64,000 nt of DNA, taken from NCBI GenBank assembly GCA_002007465.1, contig LNAC01000031.1, positions 1,797,325 to 1,861,324 on the forward strand, given 5' to 3'. Below are positions 33,751 through 46,154 of this stretch, one piece after another. The notes beneath the pieces were generated by a model. That model was not told where the DNA came from and ran no database searches. It saw only the letters and a program-made list of their open reading frames with translations. Source of the DNA: Ailurus styani. Lineage: Eukaryota; Chordata; Mammalia; Carnivora; Ailuridae. The position numbers were made by a program, and so were the translations under genes. Each line of letters begins with the position of its first letter. Position 1 is the stretch's first letter.

Positions 33751-34558
33751 ATGCTGTGAACGTTACATCTTACACAAATGCAAGTCACAGGAAATCCCTA
33801 AAGGAATGCTGCCTCCTTGTCAATAATGCTAAAATGTCATTGCCTAGGATCATTTTAACAGTGAAAAGATAGAGCTGACCTTCTCCTTTAAATTATTCTA
33901 TTCAATAAAAGAGGTAATCTAAGGCAGAGAAATCTACATTTATTTCCATACTACTCAATAATTCTATTTTTATTTTTAATGGGAAAAAATCAGTCTTACA
34001 AAAGGAAAAAAAATTCTTTAATTATTAGTTTAGACTTAACCAAGTCTGTGTAATGATAGAAGTGAGTTGTCCGATACAGTAAATTGTGGCTATTTAAATT
34101 TAAATTTTCATTAATTAAAATTAAATATAATTCAAAATGCAGTTCCTCAGCCACACTTGTCACATTTCAAGGGTTTAACGGCCATAGTGCAGAAGGCTCC
34201 CACCTTCACAAAAGGTTCTACTCTACGCTGCTGAGCACAGAAGCTAGAACTTCCAAGTTTCTTCCATAATTTTGAAATTCACATGACTAAAATTAAAAGT
34301 GACCATGCTTTGATTAGGTTTTTCTAACTGTGTTTGAGGTATGATCACAATATTAGATTCAAACTATTAATAGTGGCTATCAACATGAAATATTTAATTT
34401 TATAGAAAGAAGACTAGCATTGTTACATAAGCTGCTTTTAGTTATATTAAACAAGAATGTTATAAAATTTAAGTCGTAGAATTACAGGTATCTATTTGGA
34501 GTTTGAAATTTTTCTCTGCTCATACAGCAGAGATTCTATAATAAAAATAATATTTTGT

Positions 34559-34740
34559 GGGATGCCTGAGTGGCTAGTTGCTTAAGCAACTGCCTTCAGC
34601 TCAGGTCATGATCCCAGGGTCCTGGTATGGAGTCCCACATCAGGCTCCCTACTCAGTGGGGAGCCTGCTTCTCCCTTTGCCTCTGCCTGCTGCTCCCTCT
34701 GCTTGTGCTCTCTCTCTCTCTGTCAAATAATTAAAGTCTT
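34559..34740 (+). mobile_element. CAN-SINE, first in a three-SINE cluster
   Basis: Head 'gggatgcctgagtggctagt', body 'catgatcccagggtcctggt', tail 'tgtcaaataattaaagtctt'. The tail is interrupted by the antisense SINE at 34741 and its A-run resumes at about 34950. The target word 'aataatattttgt' precedes it at 34546-34558. Confidence 0.94.
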
Positions 34741-34940
34741 TTTTTTTTTTAAGATTTTTTTTTTTATTTATTTGACACAGAGATAGAGATCACAAGTAGG
34801 CAGAGAGGCAGGCAGGTGGGGGGGGAAGCAGGCTTTCCACTGAGCAGAGAGCCCGATGTGGGCCTCGATCCCAGGACCCTGAGATCATGACCTGAGCCGA
34901 AGGCAGAGGCTTTAACCCTCTGAGCCACCCAGGCGCCCAA
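34741..34940 (-). mobile_element. CAN-SINE, young mustelid-type, nested antisense
   Basis: Inserted in the tail of the preceding SINE. T-rich left end, 'gatcatgacctgagccgaag', 'gcagaggctttaaccctctg' and 'agccacccaggcgccc'. Short TSD 'taaagtctt' at 34732-34740 and 34941-34949. Confidence 0.95.
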
Positions 34941-34970
34941 TAAAGTCTTAAAAAATAATAATATCTTGTA

Positions 34971-35183
34971 GCGCCTGGGTGGCTCAGTCAGTTAAGTGTC
35001 TGCCTTCAGCCAGCCTCATGATCTCGGGGTCCTGGAATTAAACCCCACATCAGGCTCCCTGCTCAGTGGAGAGTCTGCTTCTCCCTCTCCCTTCGCCCCC
35101 TCACTCGTGTGCGCTCTCTCTCTCTGTCTCTCTCTCTCTCTCTGTCTCTCTCTGTCTCAAAAAAATAAATAAAATCTTTAAAA
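34971..35183 (+). mobile_element. CAN-SINE, third in cluster
   Basis: Head starts at the GCGCC ('gcgcctgggtggctcagtca'), CT/TCTG-rich body, tail 'aaaaataaataaaatcttta'. Preceded by 'aataatatcttgt' and followed by 'atatattttg', near-copies of the word before the first SINE of the cluster. Confidence 0.94.
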
Positions 35184-35194
35184 AATATATTTTG

Positions 35195-36245
35195 CCAAGT
35201 AAAATCACTTATTTACGTCTGCATTAAAATAAACACACAAATGCAGTTCTAGGCAGTCAGAGCACAAATATGTCGGAATTTCACATCATTTGTCACATCA
35301 TTCAGCCTTTATTATAGCACAGGGTATGAGCAAACAACTTAGAGCAGCATGTGAAATACAATGCTCTTTGTTGACTCCAAATTTTGGCTACAGCTAAGAA
35401 AAACTGATGAATATCCTACATTCTAAACACGTCCCTAGGGCAGAGCCAAAGAGATCTCATAACCATCATACCCAGTGCTCTACTTAGGGAGACAGTTATA
35501 GACTCACTGAAGAGGAGACTTTGAAATGAATTGAAGAAAGAGAGTGCCATGGTGTGTCTCCTAAGCCAGATGTCTGGAGGGAGGAGGTGGTGTGCTATCC
35601 TCAAGAGCAATCCACATAAAAGGAGCCCTAAGAGAAGAGAGATTCAGAGATTAAGGTTCTTTGCAGGAGATATTTCACTGCTCAGGTAGAAGTTTGCTCA
35701 GTGACAAGAATGTGGGGGCATTTTCATGAGAGTATTTTAGAAAGCCCTAACATCTGTCTCCAGGTGTTTGGAGGCATATATGAAATTATAGACTAGGGCC
35801 AGGCCTTGGGCCCTAAAGGAATCTACAGGCAGGAGCGCATTGGAGCAGCCCATAATGGTGGGCAAAAAGCGAAGCCAACAGGAGGAACAGCCTGCACTTT
35901 CAGCAATCAGCTAGGCCTGGATGCACAAGTTTTCCCATGTTCAGTCTTAGCTCCCTGCCCAGGGAAAAAACCTCATGAGTCTAGTGCTAGGCAGAAGCCA
36001 GGCCAGGGATTGCAAAGTGTCAGCCAGCAAGTACACTGTGAGCTCCAGGAAACTGCAGTTCAGAGATCTCTGTGGAGGGCAGAGAGGGCAGAGAGCCTCC
36101 CCAAATCATCCCACAGAGGAGAACCTCCCTGCCAAACTCCAGAGCAATCAGCATTCAAAATGCAGCCCAGAAGGAAGACCAAAACCAAGCACTAACCAAG
36201 ACATCAGGAATATCCAGAACAACTAAAAATTACTAAATTAATTAT
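35195..36245. other. Unassigned DNA, no gene recognised
   Basis: A 129-codon plus-strand frame (35806-36195) opens with TTG rather than ATG, overlaps another frame, and has no recognisable domain. I do not call it a gene. Confidence 0.4.
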
Positions 36246-36249
36246 AAAT

Positions 36250-36430
36250 TAACATATATAAGCCTTACAACCACAAATTATTATTAAAATAAAGTTGTTA
36301 AAATAAAATCATTCACAGATAAGGAAACCACAGAATTATGACCAAGGTCACAACACCAGTGGGTAGCAGAGGATCTAACCCCAGGTGTCTAACTCAACAG
36401 GCCGTGCCCTTAACCACTGTCCTTTACCGC
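36250..36430 (+). repeat. MIR
   Basis: 'cacagataaggaaaccacag', 'tgaccaaggtcacaacacca', 'aggatctaaccccaggtgtc' and 'cgtgcccttaaccactgtcc' are collinear with the MIR 3' half. Confidence 0.85.
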
Positions 36431-36434
36431 CTCC

Positions 36435-38600
36435 CTTTTTACCCCTTAATTGTTCATCACACTTCCAGCCCGGATGCTGGAAGAGCCAGGTGCAAAATAG
36501 TGAGTGGGGAAGGGGAAGAGGATCTGAAGTAATTTGACTGAAAGAACGGTTAACACTTCCTCCTCACAGCCCACATCACTGATTCCTAAAACAGGGTCAG
36601 GGATGAAACTGATGAGAAAAAGCCTTGCGTTGGAAGCAAGAAGAAAATGTTGCTTTAGAATGGACTTCTTAATTCCTGTTAGAGACAGAGTACAAGATCG
36701 GTTTAAAATGCTATCAAATACTAAAATAGGGGAAGCCTAAAAACCGGGTGACACCTATGGTGATAGAAGAATAAAACTATTACCTGATCATATACTACTG
36801 AATTCAGAGCAGTCAATAAATGTTTCACATTTATAGTTATTTTTAACAGCCTGAAATTGACAACATTGTGCTTAGAGCCTTGCCATGCAGATCAAGAAAT
36901 AAACTCATTCGTGAGCCCAAGATTAATTTCAGTCACAGGTTCATCAAAATATAAGTCTGGAAGGACCTTGGGAAGTCATCTATCTACTCTCCAACACACT
37001 GTGTTAAGTCGAAACCAATATATGAAAAATTGTTGGGCATATAATATAAATGGAATAGAAAGCAAAATCAACTAACTGCTATAGAAACGTTCAAAGAGTA
37101 ACTGAAGATTAATGATGACTTAATAACAAAAAAGGATAAACTAATAGAATATTTATTCACAAGTCTTTTCAAAAATTCACGAGTTCAAAAATTTGCAACT
37201 TCAAAAATTGTTTTTCCTCATCAACTGATTCATCCTTTCACTTCAAAACTGGCAGTAAGATAAGAGACTTAAAGCAGTCAAACTAATGAAAGCTGTGAGA
37301 TAAATGGAAAAACATTCCAACTTCCAAAAAATCATACCAGCTTAGAGGAGTTTGAAGTAAGTTGCACAAAGACCCTTTCCTTTTCATTCACCTCCAAATA
37401 TAAATCATTCTTGAAAATTAAACACTTTCCAAACAAAACTTCCTCTCTAGCAAATTATACATTAAAACTCTTTCAACAGTTATTGAGGGGGAAAAAAATC
37501 TGTCAAAGACATATGGATATTTTGGACCAGACTACTTTAACATGAAAACATATTCATTATGGTGAGTCATGGACAAAAATCTTTTATGAGTATTTTTAGG
37601 TTGAGAAAATGACTCTCGTAAGCTATTTCACATATAAAAGTGGTCTTGAGAAAGAAACCTTGTTAGAAAACCTAAATTGTCTATACAGTGTTGAAAGTTG
37701 ACTAATCTTAGAGAGGAGGTAATCAATCTCTAAATGAGAAAAGGAAGAGTAAGCTCCAGAAATAATTTCAAGGAGCTGAAACCCTAAACAGTAGCTGGGG
37801 TTTCTAACTGTGCTCACAGAAAGCACAAATATAACAGCTACCTCATTTTGCTTCCTTCCTGACCTATTGTAGTTTTCAAATGTTGTACACTTTCCCAAAA
37901 TTAATTTTATCACCAGCTTCCCATTTTTAACTGAGGACGAAATTAAAAGGAGCCAGTTCTAGCTTTTTGACCTCGCAGCAGTAAATGCCTAAGCCATATC
38001 TTTAGAAATTCTGACTTGTCATTGATCTTGAGTGAACCTTGGTATTAGAGTTTTTAAGGGGTCTCCCTTGGATGAAAACCGCTACTCTAGCTTGTTTGTA
38101 TAGGCATGTGGGCAGGTAATTCCTTTACTAAAAAGATCTTCAATCCAAACCAAAGAGAACAGATATATGCAAACCTCCAGTTAAATCTACAAGCAGAGTG
38201 TCAGATTGTACGTTCAATATTCCTACAGTTCTGCAACTATGCTGTTTCCTGGCCATTCACTATAGTTTCCCACCACAATCCATATCTTAATCGTGAGTCA
38301 AATTTTTCATAAATAAATCTTAAATAAAATTTAAAAGCTGTTTTATCAATGATTAAACATATTAGGTACCCAGATACTAGAAAGCTTTTGTTAAAACTGA
38401 AATTTGGACACTGTTTTTACTTTAAATGACCTTCATTGCAAATGTATGTAATATTCATTGAAAAGATATTTTTTGTAATAACATTTGTAATCACAAGCAT
38501 TGCTATTTATTTCTATGGGATATTCCACTTTAATTTGCCATTGGTTAAAAATTAGTTGAGGATTCTTCAATTGCCCTTTTAGACGGAGATTTGTCCTCAC
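36435..38600. other. Unassigned AT-rich DNA
   Basis: About 2.2 kb in which I recognise no gene or repeat. Short frames only, up to 96 codons (37623-37913, minus), without known features. Confidence 0.4.
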
Positions 38601-38602
38601 TG

Positions 38603-38806
38603 TTTTTTTTTTTAAGATTTTATTTATTTATTTGAGAGGGGGAGAGAGAGAGAAACAGAGAGAGAGAGCATACATGAGCAGGGGGAGGGAGAAGCAGGCA
38701 TCCTGCCAACCAGGGAGCCCGATGCAGGGCTCCATCCCAAGACCCTGGGATCATGAGCTGAGCCGAAGGCAGACACTTAACCAACTGAGCCACCCAGGCG
38801 CTGCTC
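38603..38806 (-). mobile_element. CAN-SINE, antisense, 11 bp TSD
   Basis: Poly-T, 'aagattttatttatttattt', GA-rich body, 'gggatcatgagctgagccga' and 'accaactgagccacccaggc'. TSD 'tgtcctcactg' at 38592-38602 and 38807-38817. Confidence 0.95.
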
Positions 38807-39169
38807 TGTCCTCACTGCTTTCAGAGAAGCTCTGGTGTTATCGGGAACTCTGGTGGTCTAAACCAAATTCTCTTGTCTCATTTGCCAACTAAGTCAATCA
38901 TTATCTCATCCGGGTTTTCACTTGAGGAGATCAAGAGAAAGTTCATTTTCCAATCATAAGATGGCATGTAAAACTGCATGATAATGGCCAAGAGAGAAAT
39001 GGAAGTTAAGTAGGAAAAATCATTTTCCATTTTTTAAATATAAGGGTGGCTTTTCAATCAGTAAGTCCATTCAGCCTTTTATTCAACTGCTGATGTTAAA
39101 ATTAAATATCAGTGTTGATGCTTTTTATACCAAAAGAATAACATTTATTCAACCAGCATTCATATTACC

Positions 39170-39330
39170 ACTCACGCATTTTCTTATTCCACAGCAAATG
39201 TATAAGGCGGAACATCCCTCTTTTAGAGACCCTCACCTCTGAGGCTCAGAAAGAGTTACTGATTTTTTTTTTCAGTGTCAAACAGCAAAAGGATGGCAAG
39301 GCAAGACCAAATTCTTAAATTCCCAATTCT
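39170..39330 (+). repeat. Probable MIR, diverged
   Basis: 'acctctgaggctcagaaaga' followed by 'gtgtcaaacagcaaaaggat' and a 'gcaagaccaaattc' end loosely follow MIR. Confidence 0.5.
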
Positions 39331-39659
39331 TACTTCTTCCCTAATATAAATGTCAACATAAATGAGTCAAAAGCAGGCTATTGCTCTCAGTAATTGATCA
39401 AGCAACAAATATTTATTTGCCTAGTACCATATCATCAGGCCCCACAAAGATCCAAAAGAGTAATAAAGCATGACCTCATGGAATTTACAAATTAGTTAAG
39501 TCTAGCTAAATTAACTATCTAATTTCAGTTAGTGTTAAATTTTAAAGTTTGAATTTTTTCAAATTACCATTTTCAATATACTATCGCAGATGCAACCAGA
39601 AATATAAGAATGTATTACTACAGAACTAATGATCTGATGGCTTCAACAAATAAAAAGCA

Positions 39660-39720
39660 TGAGAAAAAAGAAAGGAAAAGAAAGAAAAGAGGAAAGAAAG
39701 AGAGAGAGAAAGACAGAGGT
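39660..39720. repeat. Degenerate GAAA/GA-rich tract
   Basis: Imperfect GAAA, GGAAA and GA units on the plus strand. Low complexity. Confidence 0.8.
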
Positions 39721-39954
39721 GTTGAGAAGCCAACAGATTAAACAACGTTAGGAAAAAAGTCAACCAAATTTAATGTGCTGGTGTTGTTTTAGCTCCTAAT
39801 TTGAATAAACCTGCTGGAGAAATGTGAACTTACTGGGCATTTAATGATAGCAAGGAATCCTTCATTTCTTTGTGGAGTTATAATAGTATTTTAGTTGCAT
39901 GTTTAAAATTCTCTTCAACTTTTAGAAATAAAATTAAAATGTTAGCAACCAGTT

Positions 39955-40230
39955 AATAATAGCTAGTATTTACCGGACGTTTCCTATATCCCAAAGACTG
40001 TGCTAAGTATATTGTATATATTATCTTGTTTAAAATTTATAACTCTAAACATTGGGTCCTGTTTTATAGAGAAAACTGAGTTTTATATATATAACTGTTT
40101 TACAGAGAAATCTGAATCTCAGTTTCAAATTCCTTAAAAGAAATATACAAAGTCATAGAGCTGGCTAATGTCTGAGCTAATACTTAAAGCCAGGTCTGTC
40201 TGATTATAAAGGTCATGCTGTACATACTCT
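39955..40230 (+). repeat. MIR with an internal duplication
   Basis: 'tagctagtatttaccggacg', 'gactgtgctaagtatattgt', 'gttttatagagaaaactgag' and 'cagagctggctaat'-like 'agtcatagagctggctaatg' follow MIR. The segment 'gttttatagagaaaactgag' is echoed by 'gttttacagagaaatctgaa' about 37 bp later, so part of the core appears twice. Confidence 0.75.
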
Positions 40231-40244
40231 ACCTGTAGTTAATT

Positions 40245-42510
40245 GTGGGGTCTTTGTTTGGTTTTGGTTTGGGGTTTTTTTTTAATCTTCTGTCGCACTC
40301 TATGCTTTTAAAGGTAGAAGAAATAAGGAAATTTCGTGGTTTTCTTTCTGAAACCTGAACAATCGAGACTTTTACTGCAGCTGAGTATGTAAGAAATGTC
40401 TCACAAAGAGCAACTCAGATTTTCTTTTGATTGTCATGGTAAGGAATTTGAGGAATTTCTTAGGGGAGGCAGAAACATTGTTCTTCTCCCAAATTGGTTC
40501 TATAAATTCAGCAAGTGAGTGAACACATTCAAGAACAAGGGATATGGCAGAACCGGCATTTAAATCACTCCGGCTTCAAAATGCTTTGTGCTCTCTAAAT
40601 CCTTTTGATCATTAAGCCAGCAATAAGTAGATGTCTAAGTTAGAACATTTTAAGGACTATTTTCCAGAAAGTTTGCAAGAAATACTGCCCCTTTGAATGG
40701 AATAAATTTTCTCCAGTAATTTATTGAAGGCAGATGAGACTGCTCCAAGGAGATAGCCTACTGTCATTAGTATATTGAATCCTTCACAATGTCTTAGAAA
40801 ATAATTGGATGTGGTAAAACTTGGCGGGTAGAGAGATAGGATCGCAGAGATGATTCTTAGCGATACAGGACCTGTAATGTCTCTCAAATGAACATATTTG
40901 TCCAAATATCACTACTATGTGGAGAGCAGTATGAATAGCATTAATGCATGTTTAAAATTTGGAAGGAAAAAAAGAACTATTGCCTGACCTCCCATCCATC
41001 CTCTTCTCGACATTTGTGCCAGAGCATGTAGATTTCAGCACAGCAATGTGGTGCATATGCAATACTCTGTATTTGCAAAATATGAATAAGAAAAGACTAA
41101 CTAAGGAAAGAACTAGCAGAGGGTATTATATCTGCCCTGTGGTTCCAGGTGCTGGCTCTTACCTCCATCTCTAGCAAAAGGTTGTTCCAAAGGGAATCTG
41201 CAGATACAAGGAAGTATTTCCTTTAGGACTTTTCTTCAGATAATAAAGTTTTAAATATGTTACCAAAGATTTACAGAAATTTAGAATGGGAGATGCTTTT
41301 AGAAACCATCTAGTTGAAGTCTTGTTTTTCATATAGAGAAAGGAAACCCATAGAGGTCAAATCATTTGCCTAAACTAACACAAAAGACTTGGTAAACAAA
41401 AGAACTGGGACTAGAAACAAAACTTCTTTAGCAATGTGAGAACATGTGACTACCTGGATATCTTAGGAAATCATACTTAAACCTTCAGAGTAACAGTGCA
41501 CATTTTAGCTAAATCATGCTTTGTGAAATAAACTATATTCTATGGGATAAAAGAATTTAAAAATTCTTTATGTCATGAGAATAACCCATGTCTGGAAAAT
41601 ATTTTTCTCCATTTCAAAGTGAAAGCGTTACTGACACATACAGAAAATATTTGAAAGAACTGTAAAGAAGTGATAGTTCCATAAGAAGTGACACACATTA
41701 GGCCATCCCATAAAGAATGGCAAGAATTGGATAGTGCATGCACTTTAAAGTATTCTTCACCAGGAAAAGTCTATAGCAAAGTCCTGTATTTTAACAGTTC
41801 TGAACAGTACTGGGTTGTTCATCTGAAAGTCCCTGTGGTATTTTGAATTTTTTAATCTCTAGCCGGATTCAGAATTCTGAAGGTATATTAGATTTCATAT
41901 GCTCTAGTATAAAAATTCATAAGAAACAATATCATAAGACAGTCAACACTAAAAAAAAAAAAGATGTTGAGGATAATGTTGCAGATGAAGTTACACCAAG
42001 AGGCAAATGCCAGTTTAAGGTATATTTTTGCCATCTCTAACATTAGTCTTTGAACTTAATAGAGGAAATTTTTCTTAAGAAAACATAATTTATCATGGAA
42101 TATAAGAATATCAAATTATATATACATATGTTTATATTTTAAATCTTGCCCTAAAGACATTGAATAGATCAAGTAATTATTCCAGATTACTGAAGCATTC
42201 ATAGCTGTAGGAGATGCACATGGCAGATAGCAAAACAGTAGCAAACCTGAAGTTTAAATTTTCTGAGACATGAAATCAAGGGGAATTGGAAATATAATAA
42301 ATGAATATGATCTTCTCAAAAGCATAAAGGAATAGTCTGAAGGGCCAAATTTAAGACAATTTAATATCAAAATAATAATAGTGCTAATGAATAATGAATA
42401 ATTATGCACTGAAGAAAATGTCATGATCTATAAAGAAAGAGGAGAAAGAGAGAAATTAAGAGAAAGAGAGGAAATAAAGCTAGTTTCATAAACTATTAAT
42501 AATTGATAAA
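40245..42510. other. Unassigned AT-rich DNA
   Basis: A possible ancient repeat near 41280-41420 ('aaaccatctagttgaagtct', 'gaaaggaaacccatagaggt') resembles MIR-class fossils but is not assigned. No gene. Confidence 0.35.
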
Positions 42511-42514
42511 TCTA

Positions 42515-42592
42515 AGAGATTCACACGAATTTACTGTACTACTCTTTTAACATTACTGTAATTTTAAAATTTTTCAAAATAAAATGCTGTGG
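42515..42592 (+). repeat. L1 3' terminal fragment
   Basis: 'tactgtactactcttttaac' and 'aaaatttttcaaaataaaat' match the L1 3' UTR end pattern, including an AATAAA. Short and diverged. Confidence 0.45.
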
Positions 42593-43333
42593 AAAACAGT
42601 TATTTCCCCTTCTCCCCTCCTCCCAATATATATAGCAGGAGGAAAAAAGTAAAGAATAATATCAGACACTTTTTGGTAGAGAACTATTACTCAAATAAAG
42701 TGATCCAGACAAAAGCTCAAAGGTGATAGGATTAAATGATTAGGTAATGGTCACAACTGGGAAGCTTAAACCCAATCAGTTTTTTGGACATGGACCTTTT
42801 TTAAAGAAAAGAATATATAAATAAGAATAGAAGAGTGTGCTTATTATATATGAAAGAGAAGTTCACAGGTCTTATTTTGATTGACTCTGTTTCTAGCACT
42901 CTCTCTAGGACAGAGGGGTCTGGACAACCATCGAACATTGTGTTAATTTGACAGTTAAAATGCCATCGTGGAAATGGATATATCAAGTACCAACCATGGT
43001 GGCATATGCCAATTAAATAACCTAATTCTCTGCTCATGAAGACTTTTCTGTAGATTTTCGATGAAAGAACCACGTTGACTCGTCAATAATGCTCTGTTCC
43101 TTTGGCAGATACATTTCTCTTGATATTCTGATTGATGCATCAGTCTCTTCTAGTTTTAGTGAGTGTACATGATCAAATATGTCTTAGTGATGAGGAAAAA
43201 TTGTGTTTCTGAGTATTTGGAGATGGGAACATGAACAAGAGAACCTGAGGCTTGATTGATAAGGAAACGTTTCTTCAAGTAGTGCCTTTATTTTATTTAT
43301 TTCTGAAGTGACCTTGAAGTTTAGTACTAATAT

Positions 43334-43406
43334 CAGTATGAAACTGATGTTGAAGGGTGAGATTGGGTGACGAGAAGGGTGATGTTGAAGGGTGTTGAAG
43401 GGTGAG
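43334..43406 (+). repeat. Local tandem repeat of 'tgttgaagggtg'
   Basis: The word 'tgttgaagggtg' occurs three times, once near 43348 and twice near 43384-43404, with related 'gagaagggtg' between. A small local duplication of unknown origin. Confidence 0.7.
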
Positions 43407-44361
43407 AAAGAGATCTCTTTTAGTATTATAAACTTCTTCAGAAAAGGCAAAAGAACTTTGAAGCCCTTTTCCACAGAAAATATAGAATCTCAGTCAAGAG
43501 AGGAGATCTCAACAGGACGATTTTTCCAACTCTCATCTGTGTTGCTTTAGAAGGTTTTTAATTCCCACAGAAATGAATGAGTTGAAATTAATTCATTCAG
43601 CAAAAGTTTGTTCAGTTTCTATCATATGTGAGTCTTCACCCTGGGGATTCAGCACTGATACCAGCTCTCAAAGAGGTTTAGTTATATTTTCTGGGATTTA
43701 TTTTAACATTCTTCAACATGGAAAGCAAGGTAATTTCCTTTCACAGGGGCCTTTATCTCTCAAACCACATATTTCATGTGTTACCTTAGTCTAACCAGTG
43801 TAACAAATTATTTCAGTTTTCAGCACAACACCAGAAGACAAACTAGTGGGATCCCATAACAACAAATGTATGTTTTGATGAATCTAAATCAGTCTCACAA
43901 TTAACCAAAAATTTCAAGAGATGCTTTCTGCCCAATGTGCTGGATCTTTGGTATTTATCCTTTAACAAATATTGGCCATATAAATTGTTTCCAAGACCCC
44001 TGTAAGAGAGTTCCACAATCTGTTTAGATTCCCAAGAAGAGTGTTAGGGATGGCAGAATAGAAAGTAACAGGACATCAGCATTGGAACATGAGCAGTTTG
44101 TGGAAATCCACTCAGCATCATATAAATGTTACAAATGAAATAATCAAAACACCACAGAAATCGTGGAACACCATGGGAATACCCTGGTGGAAAAAAGATT
44201 ACAGTAAAAATCAAGTACATCATTATAAGGAATATATAATGGAGAGAATAGGAACAGTGAATTACTACATTTTCAGATACTAAAGGAACTTTACATAACA
44301 ACAAGAAACAAATAGGAAGTGTAATATACCATAATAATTGCTCCCAGATGGCCATTTTGGC

Positions 44362-44411
44362 ACAAGCACGATGAAAATTTTATATATATATATAATTTTC
44401 ATTGTACTTGT
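44362..44411. repeat. 50 bp palindrome with AT-rich centre
   Basis: 'acaagcacgatgaaaatt' at 44362-44379 pairs with 'aattttcattgtacttgt' at 44394-44411 with two mismatches. The (TA)n centre can also pair. A near-perfect cruciform or hairpin candidate. Confidence 0.85.
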
Positions 44412-44472
44412 GTACAGGGTTGGTTAGAGTTTTGGCCATGGTGTGCAGGGTTGGTTAGAGTTTTGGCAGCAC
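44411..44472 (+). repeat. 31 bp tandem duplication
   Basis: 'cagggttggttagagttttg' followed by gc occurs at 44415-44436 and again at 44446-44467, identical over 22 bp with a 31 bp period. It directly abuts the palindrome on its left. Confidence 0.9.
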
Positions 44473-45174
44473 GTATCTGCTCGGTATATTACCTCCAAGT
44501 TTTAGAGGCAAAGGAAGAAGTCAACATTTATTCCACCTTTCCAGAAAGAACTGCCATCTAGAATAACTAAGTAGCCCTAGTTGAAGAGAGAAAGTCTACT
44601 TGCTGGAAGAAAGCCATCTAATAACTATGAAATAAATGAGATAATTATAAATATAACTACTCTGTAAACCTAAATGAGATTATTGATGCAACCAAGTCTC
44701 ACCATTTGGTGTTAAAACAAGTGACTGTTGGTAACCTGGCTATTTACATAGTCCCAGTCAAAAAAAAAAACTGGTCGCAAGCTGAGAAACATAACTTTAC
44801 AACAGAAGAATCGGACTTTCAAACCTCTTAATCCTAGGGCCAAATTTAATATCACCTTTGGTGGAACTACCAGACATTAGTGATTCCCAGTGTGATCCAG
44901 TGGAAAATACTGAACATCCCCTATGATTTTAACTTTGACAAAAATGTGTAACTTGAATTTTATAAAGCCCATGGATTTCACTCCTAGATTAGAGATTAGT
45001 GGGAATGAAAGAACAAGTGAAACACCACCATGAGACACCACCGTGAGACAGGCATCAAATAATACCAGACATTCTAAAGAACAACAGGGAAGACTTCAGC
45101 AAGTCAGAATGTTATCCCAATAGGTACTGTGGAAGAATGAATGAGACTCAAGGGATTTACCAAGGTGTGTTTGG

Positions 45175-45365
45175 ATAGGATCTCAATTCAGAAAGACCCA
45201 CCTGCAAAGGGAAAATAGAAGAGATTTAAATATGGATTGTGTCATAGGTGATATTAATGAATTATTAATTTTATTAGCTGTGATAATGTCATATTGGCTC
45301 TAAGGTGTTTTCATTTGTAAAGAAACATTGAAGGATTAGGATGGAATGTTATATTTATTTACCTT
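45175..45365 (+). repeat. Probable old L1 3' UTR fragment
   Basis: 'attttattagctgtgataat' followed by gtcatattgg resembles the L1 3' UTR block '…attagatgtgataatggtattgtgg'. The preceding 'gaagagatttaaatatggat' is compatible. Diverged. More of 44760-45170 may belong to the same element. Confidence 0.4.
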
Positions 45366-45589
45366 AGAATACAACAGGGCCGTGAGATAAACACATCTCC
45401 ATGAGCTTTAATGTACAAACTACAAGCAGAATACATTTACCAGGGATAGTTAGTCAGCATTTGGAAGACTATTCAAAAGCTCTTCAAAAGCAGCTGCTTC
45501 TAGCTTCAGCTGTCTTTCTCTCCAGTCACCAAAGTGTTTATTAATAAATATAACGGATGTTAGGAATTGTTTTGCATTAGAGAAGGGAC

Positions 45590-46150
45590 TGGTGTTCAGT
45601 GCACATAGATTGGCTAGAAATATTTGATAGGCACACTGGTCCTGAATTCTATCGCTCTAATATTGTTGCATCAGCCTGTAAACCTTCCATGCGAGTTGCT
45701 GGGCAGAGGACCCAAACAGAAAAGGAGCTGGACTTCACTGTAAATACAGGTGGTGTGACTGTATTGGTGTTAGCCGATGTTAATCAGTGCTTGCTGAGTG
45801 TCAAAATTCAGTCTGAGGCTTGCCTTATTTCTCATATTATAATGTATCACCTCACACCTGAGTTGAGGGAAAAGACACCTATGGTTTTCACCGGCATCTA
45901 ACTATTGGAAGTTGTTAACTATGAACAAAAAGAACTGAATTGTGAAGGAGCAATGTAACTTATGTCACTCCGAAATAGGGTCTGATTGACTGCGGTAGAG
46001 AGTAATTTCGGCTACCCACGTATGTAAACACTGTGTTGAGCGCAAAAGCAGTGATTGGCCAGACAAGGAATTATTCTCAACGATTAAAGTTAGTAAAGAC
46101 AAACCTTGAGACCTTAAAGCTTCTGCTTTTGTCTCACTTAAATAAAAGGA
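45590..46150. other. Low-repeat unique block
   Basis: No recognised repeat. Scattered CpGs (tatcgctc, catgcgag, taacgatt-like 'ctcaacgattaaag', 'tttcggctacccacgtatgt') in otherwise CpG-poor DNA hint at constraint or recent unique origin. A 100-codon plus-strand frame (45599-45901) has no known domain and opens at a non-ATG codon. Could be a conserved non-coding element or an exon of an unannotated transcript. Confidence 0.35.
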
Positions 46151-46154
46151 AATT

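Noticed and set aside
35806..36195. 129-codon plus-strand open frame
   Set aside because: Opens at TTG, overlaps another frame, is low-complexity in K/Q/S/P and has no known domain.
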